In this document: piece after piece, positions 48,643 through 51,205 of the stretch
How positions within the stretch are numbered: the stretch's first letter is position 1
How the letters are laid out: each line of letters opens with the position of its first letter
Assembly (NCBI GenBank): GCA_035362715.1
Contig: DAOSDU010000012.1
Span: forward strand, 1 to 51,205
From: Methanofastidiosum sp.
Lineage (GTDB): Archaea > Methanobacteriota_B > Thermococci > Methanofastidiosales > Methanofastidiosaceae
DNA length: 51,205 bases
Direction: 5' to 3'
Position numbers and translations under genes: made by a program
The notes under the pieces: model-generated
Told to the model about the DNA's origin: nothing
Seen by the model: only the letters and a program-made list of their open reading frames with translations
The model's database searches: none

Positions 48643-50006
48643 ATGTCAGGAATTGGATATTTTGGTCCAAGGAGAAAACCTGGATACGAAGAGCAGCCTT
48701 CCATAAACCCCAGCTTTTTGAAGCTTAGACTACCATTCTACCACTACCCAATCGAGTACCAGGATTTTATCCAAGGGATGATTTTGGCGTGTGTACCTTT
48801 AGGTATCACGGCAACTATGGTGCCTACAATGGGAATACCAATTGAAGTAGCAGTTTTAATGGTAATGATAAACAACCTTTTCTATCTATGGCACACTTCT
48901 TTCGGTGACCCATCAATAGCCGGTTGGATTACTCCCGGTATACCAATTTACGTAGCATACTTTGAATCGTTCTCAACGGAAATCGTTGGTCCATCTGGAG
49001 TATATATTGAAAGAATGCAAGCGTTAATAGCAGTTCAGCTAATATTGGCTGCTGTTTTCATAATTCTTGGTGTATCTGGAGCAGGTAGACACTTGGTAGA
49101 ACATATTCCAAAATCACTAACAGCAGGTATTCTTCTAGGATCAGGATTAGCATCCATAGAGAGAATCTTCAATCCAGCACAACCATTCGTAAAAGACTTA
49201 CCAGTATCTTTCCTAGTATCCTCATTCTTGTCTCTATTTCTCTTGTTCTCTAAGAGGGCAGTTTCATGGAGAAAGAATAATAAGATATTTGCATGGATTG
49301 CCGGGTTTGGAATAGTTCCAGGATTCGTTATAGGATACATCTTGGGAGTTATAACTGGAGAAATCAAAGTCGATATGGCAGTAATTACGTCAAGACTTGT
49401 TATAGATATGCCATTCCAAAGAATGTTAAATGAAGTATCAGTCTTTGGAGTTGGATGGCCATCTGCTACAATGTTCGGTGCAGGAATTGCCGTTGCTTTG
49501 GTAGCCTACATCATATGTTTTGGGGATATTATCGTTCTCAAAGCTTTGATTAAACAGGCCGATGAAGCTAGACCAGACGAAAAAGTAGTTATTCACATAG
49601 GCAGAACACATATCATATCAGGATGGAGAAATATCCTTGAAGGTTTATTCTTACCTTACGTACCATTATTAGGTCCACAGTGGACTGGTGGTCAAGCGCT
49701 AGTAGTTCAGAGATATATGCACGCAACACCCGATCAGGAATACACCTACTGGGGAGGAGCAACAAGTATGTTCTGGGGTATGACTCTTGCACTATTACTT
49801 CACCCTATAGTTCAGATAATGCTACCTGCCAAAAACATAGGATTCGGTCTAACTTTGTTAATTCAGGGATATCTTTGTTCATACCTTGCTATGGAGATGT
49901 GTGAGACTAATGTTCAGAGAGCTATTGCAGGTATAATGGCGGGATCTTTGATCATGGCAAACTATATCAAACTCTGGGGAAGTCCATTCTTCTCTGCACC
50001 AGCAAT
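48625..50006 (+). repeat. 1382-bp exact direct repeat, copy B
   Basis: Identical to 45504-46885. The first mismatch is G46886 versus C50007, after which the sequences remain alignable in protein (last 24-26 residues) but differ at many bases. This indicates old paralogs with a recently homogenised core. Confidence 0.97.
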
Positions 50007-50085
50007 CGGCTTAGTAGTTGGAGTTCTTCTCTACCTCTCTCTTGAATACGAAGGTAAGGGAAAGAACAAAGTAAAGAAAAAATAA
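48643..50085 (+). CDS. polytopic membrane protein, permease-like, copy B
   Basis: A 480-residue twin of the protein at 45522-46958. The first 454 residues are identical; the tail (IGLVVGVLLYLSLEYEGKGKNKVKKK-like) is diverged and two residues longer. The same TGGAGG Shine-Dalgarno precedes ATG. Roughly ten membrane helices; probable solute transporter of APC/SulP-like type, low confidence. It stands alone under its own promoter, followed by a T-rich stretch (50086-50120) that can act as a terminator. Confidence 0.85.
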   Translation: MSGIGYFGPRRKPGYEEQPSINPSFLKLRLPFYHYPIEYQDFIQGMILACVPLGITATMVPTMGIPIEVAVLMVMINNLFYLWHTSFGDPSIAGWITPGIPIYVAYFESFSTEIVGPSGVYIERMQALIAVQLILAAVFIILGVSGAGRHLVEHIPKSLTAGILLGSGLASIERIFNPAQPFVKDLPVSFLVSSFLSLFLLFSKRAVSWRKNNKIFAWIAGFGIVPGFVIGYILGVITGEIKVDMAVITSRLVIDMPFQRMLNEVSVFGVGWPSATMFGAGIAVALVAYIICFGDIIVLKALIKQADEARPDEKVVIHIGRTHIISGWRNILEGLFLPYVPLLGPQWTGGQALVVQRYMHATPDQEYTYWGGATSMFWGMTLALLLHPIVQIMLPAKNIGFGLTLLIQGYLCSYLAMEMCETNVQRAIAGIMAGSLIMANYIKLWGSPFFSAPAIGLVVGVLLYLSLEYEGKGKNKVKKK

Positions 50086-50120
50086 ATTTAATTTTTATTT
50101 TATTTTTATATTTTATAAAA
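50086..50120 (+). terminator. T-rich terminator after permease copy B
   Basis: Repeated T runs (TTTTTATTTTATTTTTATATTTTAT type) follow the stop by a few bases. Consistent with a T-tract terminator. It also separates this gene from the convergent 66-residue ORF. Confidence 0.5.
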
Positions 50121-50155
50121 ATTAATACGTAGAAAATTAAAAGAAATATTATATC

Positions 50156-50356
50156 TTAAAAATTTATATCGTCTTCTTTAGAAAACATGGTCGCAATCAT
50201 TATTCCTATAGTGATTAAAACAAATCCTGCGGCAAAAGTTCCCTCACTCTTCAATAAAAACAACTCTAATTTGTAGCCAACTATCTCAGAAAGTAACAAT
50301 ATAAACCCTATTACAGCTAATGTTGCTCCAATAATTCTATTTATTTTTTGTCCCAT
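50156..50356 (-). CDS. small two-helix membrane protein (66 residues)
   Basis: A 66-residue protein with two hydrophobic helices (IIGATLAVIGFILLLSEIVG and FAAGFVLITIGIMIATM) separated by YKLELFLLKSEG, and an acidic tail. No recognised family. It is convergent with permease copy B. Its two-helix size and layout resemble the 47087 and 47319 genes, though sequence similarity is not evident. No obvious Shine-Dalgarno was seen, so the coding call is moderate. Confidence 0.5.
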   Translation of the reverse strand: MGQKINRIIGATLAVIGFILLLSEIVGYKLELFLLKSEGTFAAGFVLITIGIMIATMFSKEDDINF

Positions 50357-50594
50357 GCGTCTTAAAATGATGGGCCATTTAAAAGATTTATTGTCATGTA
50401 GTGTATATTCTCTAATATGATAAGATTTACTATGGCATAGAAAAGAAACTTTCTCTAACTTTTCTTATTATTTTGTGAAATGTAACTTTGTAATATATTC
50501 TATTTCTATATACGAATTCTTCACATCAATATTTTTGTATTTTCAAATTTCCGGGCGTAATTAAATTTAAAAACTATCTTTTGTATATTTATTA

Positions 50595-50668
50595 GGGCTC
50601 GTAGCTCAGCTGGTATGAGCGCGGCATTCGCAATGCCGAGGCCGCGGGTTCAAATCCCGCCGAGTCCA
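50595..50668 (+). tRNA. tRNA-Ala (CGC anticodon)
   Basis: A 74-base tRNA. Acceptor GGGCTCG pairs with CGAGTCC (one G-T), discriminator A, no encoded CCA. Anticodon stem CGGCA/TGCCG with loop TTCGCAA gives CGC, alanine. T arm GCGGG-TTCAAAT-CCCGC. TATA-like AATTTAAAAAC lies about 28 bases upstream. No intron. Confidence 0.96.
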
Positions 50669-50710
50669 TAAATAGATAACTTTTTTAAACTTTTAATATT
50701 ATTTCAAACT

Positions 50711-50784
50711 GGGCCCATGGTCTAGTTGGTCATGACGTCACCCTCACACGGTGGAGGTCCTGGGTTCGAATCCCAGTGGGCCCA
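50711..50784 (+). tRNA. tRNA-Val (CAC anticodon)
   Basis: A 74-base tRNA. Acceptor GGGCCCA pairs with TGGGCCC, discriminator A, no encoded CCA. Anticodon stem TCACC/GGTGG with loop CTCACAC gives CAC, valine. T arm CTGGG-TTCGAAT-CCCAG. It lies 42 bases after tRNA-Ala, probably co-transcribed or served by the TTTAAAC element between them. Confidence 0.96.
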
Positions 50785-50825
50785 TATCTAACAAATAAGG
50801 TTTATTATTGAGTGAAGGTGAATAA

Positions 50826-51205
50826 TTGAAGTACACAAAAGATGAATTTCTTAATTCGTTTGGTAACAAAGCATGGATATCACCTTTTGAAAAGATTGTT
50901 GTTCTTGCAGATAAAGAAAAAAAAATAATTGAGATTTTCGAAAAGCATCCAAGAGGGATGGCAACAGCATCATGGGTTACATATCATTATCCTAAGGCTT
51001 CGTCTTTGATTACACAAGCCATAGGTGAAGGAAGTCAAAGTTTTTTTAGGGCTAAAGAGGGAAAGTGTGATTTGGATTTGAAAGCAGGGATTTCTGCAGC
51101 AGGCATTGAAGAAATTAAAATCACTCAAAATAAAATCCTAATTACTTATGCCGGTCTTGGTGGTGGCGGAGTTGGTGCCGTTCTTAATAGGGGGCTTGCA
51201 GAGGG
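50826..51205 (+). CDS. putative methanogenesis marker protein 11, 5' part (runs off the window)
   Basis: A 126-codon partial frame from TTG 50826, 3 bases after GGTGAA. The pattern WISPFEKIVVLADKEKKI, RGMATASWVTYHYPKASSL, DLDLKAGISAAGIEEIKI and ITYAGLGGGGVGAVLNRGLAE resembles the N-terminal part of methanogenesis marker protein 11, a protein family found mainly in methanogens. The match is from memory and unverified. If correct it indicates that the organism is, or derives from, a methanogen. The C-terminal part would lie right of the window. Confidence 0.5.
   Translation, partial: MKYTKDEFLNSFGNKAWISPFEKIVVLADKEKKIIEIFEKHPRGMATASWVTYHYPKASSLITQAIGEGSQSFFRAKEGKCDLDLKAGISAAGIEEIKITQNKILITYAGLGGGGVGAVLNRGLAE

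Noticed and set aside
45504..50006. Assembly duplication artefact as the cause of the twin permeases
   Set aside because: The intervening 1.7 kb is unique, the flanks and C-terminal tails differ, and each copy has its own promoter. Read-level evidence is still needed, so this is kept only as a refutation test.
1..51205. CRISPR array, transposase, integrase or att site
   Set aside because: No regularly spaced repeats, DDE/HUH/tyrosine recombinase ORFs or tRNA-end duplications were seen. The only long repeat is the permease core.

Overview
This window is from an AT-rich archaeal chromosome. The domain is secure: it carries archaeal or eukaryote-like information genes (L7Ae, S28e, L24e, L40e, aIF5B, an aCPSF1-type beta-CASP nuclease, archaeal Nmd3, KEOPS Pcc1, Tsr3, proteasome beta), BRE/TATA promoters about 30 nt upstream of transcript starts, several leaderless genes, and an unlinked 5S rRNA gene. 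The partial gene at the right edge resembles methanogenesis marker protein 11, and the tandem DUF116 genes and PpiC-like parvulin also fit a methanogen or methanogen relative. I place it tentatively in Euryarchaeota, possibly near Methanofastidiosa-type lineages; no sequence search was possible.

Layout. 1-6744: a compact histidine operon, hisG(partial)-D-C-H-A-B-F-IE, ending with a PHP-family phosphatase that probably supplies histinol-phosphate phosphatase. 6788-13784: membrane proteins, an e-MtaB-type tRNA methylthiotransferase, a MazG-like protein, a candidate 24-residue peptide, a radical SAM enzyme, two tandem DUF116 genes and a TPR surface protein. 13911-22617: 5S rRNA, then L7Ae-S28e-L24e-Ndk-aIF5B, proteasome beta-aCPSF1-DUF424-Nmd3, and argG. 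22630-31789: mixed housekeeping genes on both strands (Pcc1, two HAD phosphatases, Tsr3, L40e, parvulin, EamA transporter, HtpX, tRNA-Gly, DUF531, DUF99, an RNase III-like protein, methylmalonyl-CoA mutase large subunit, a second PHP protein).

31838-41390: a single aromatic amino-acid operon covering DAHP to prephenate and on to the phenylalanine and tyrosine branches: chorismate mutase, two DAHP synthases, AroB, an AroD-AroE fusion, AroA, a bacterial-type AroK, AroC, TyrA, PheA. Its leader encodes a leaderless 23-codon peptide ending in a cluster of Tyr and Phe codons, inside a potential alternative RNA structure. This looks like a classical attenuator in an archaeon and is the most interesting regulatory signal here.

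41492-51205: a surface-sugar PIG-L deacetylase and acyltransferase-like pair, tRNA-Lys, a SnoaL-like protein, a 51-residue winged-helix-like protein, then an AT-rich accessory stretch. It holds a candidate structured RNA (45194-45310; 5' hairpin, H-type pseudoknot, GNRA-capped hairpin) with its own promoter, and two genes for a polytopic membrane protein that share 1382 identical bases but diverge on both sides, which suggests recent gene conversion. Two small membrane proteins and one unrecognised 280-residue protein lie between them. The window ends with tRNA-Ala, tRNA-Val and the methanogenesis-marker-like gene.

Translation signals are consistent throughout. Many genes start 3 nt after a GGTGA-type Shine-Dalgarno that often contains the stop codon of the gene before, and TTG starts are common. 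By this rule hisF begins at an ACG codon.
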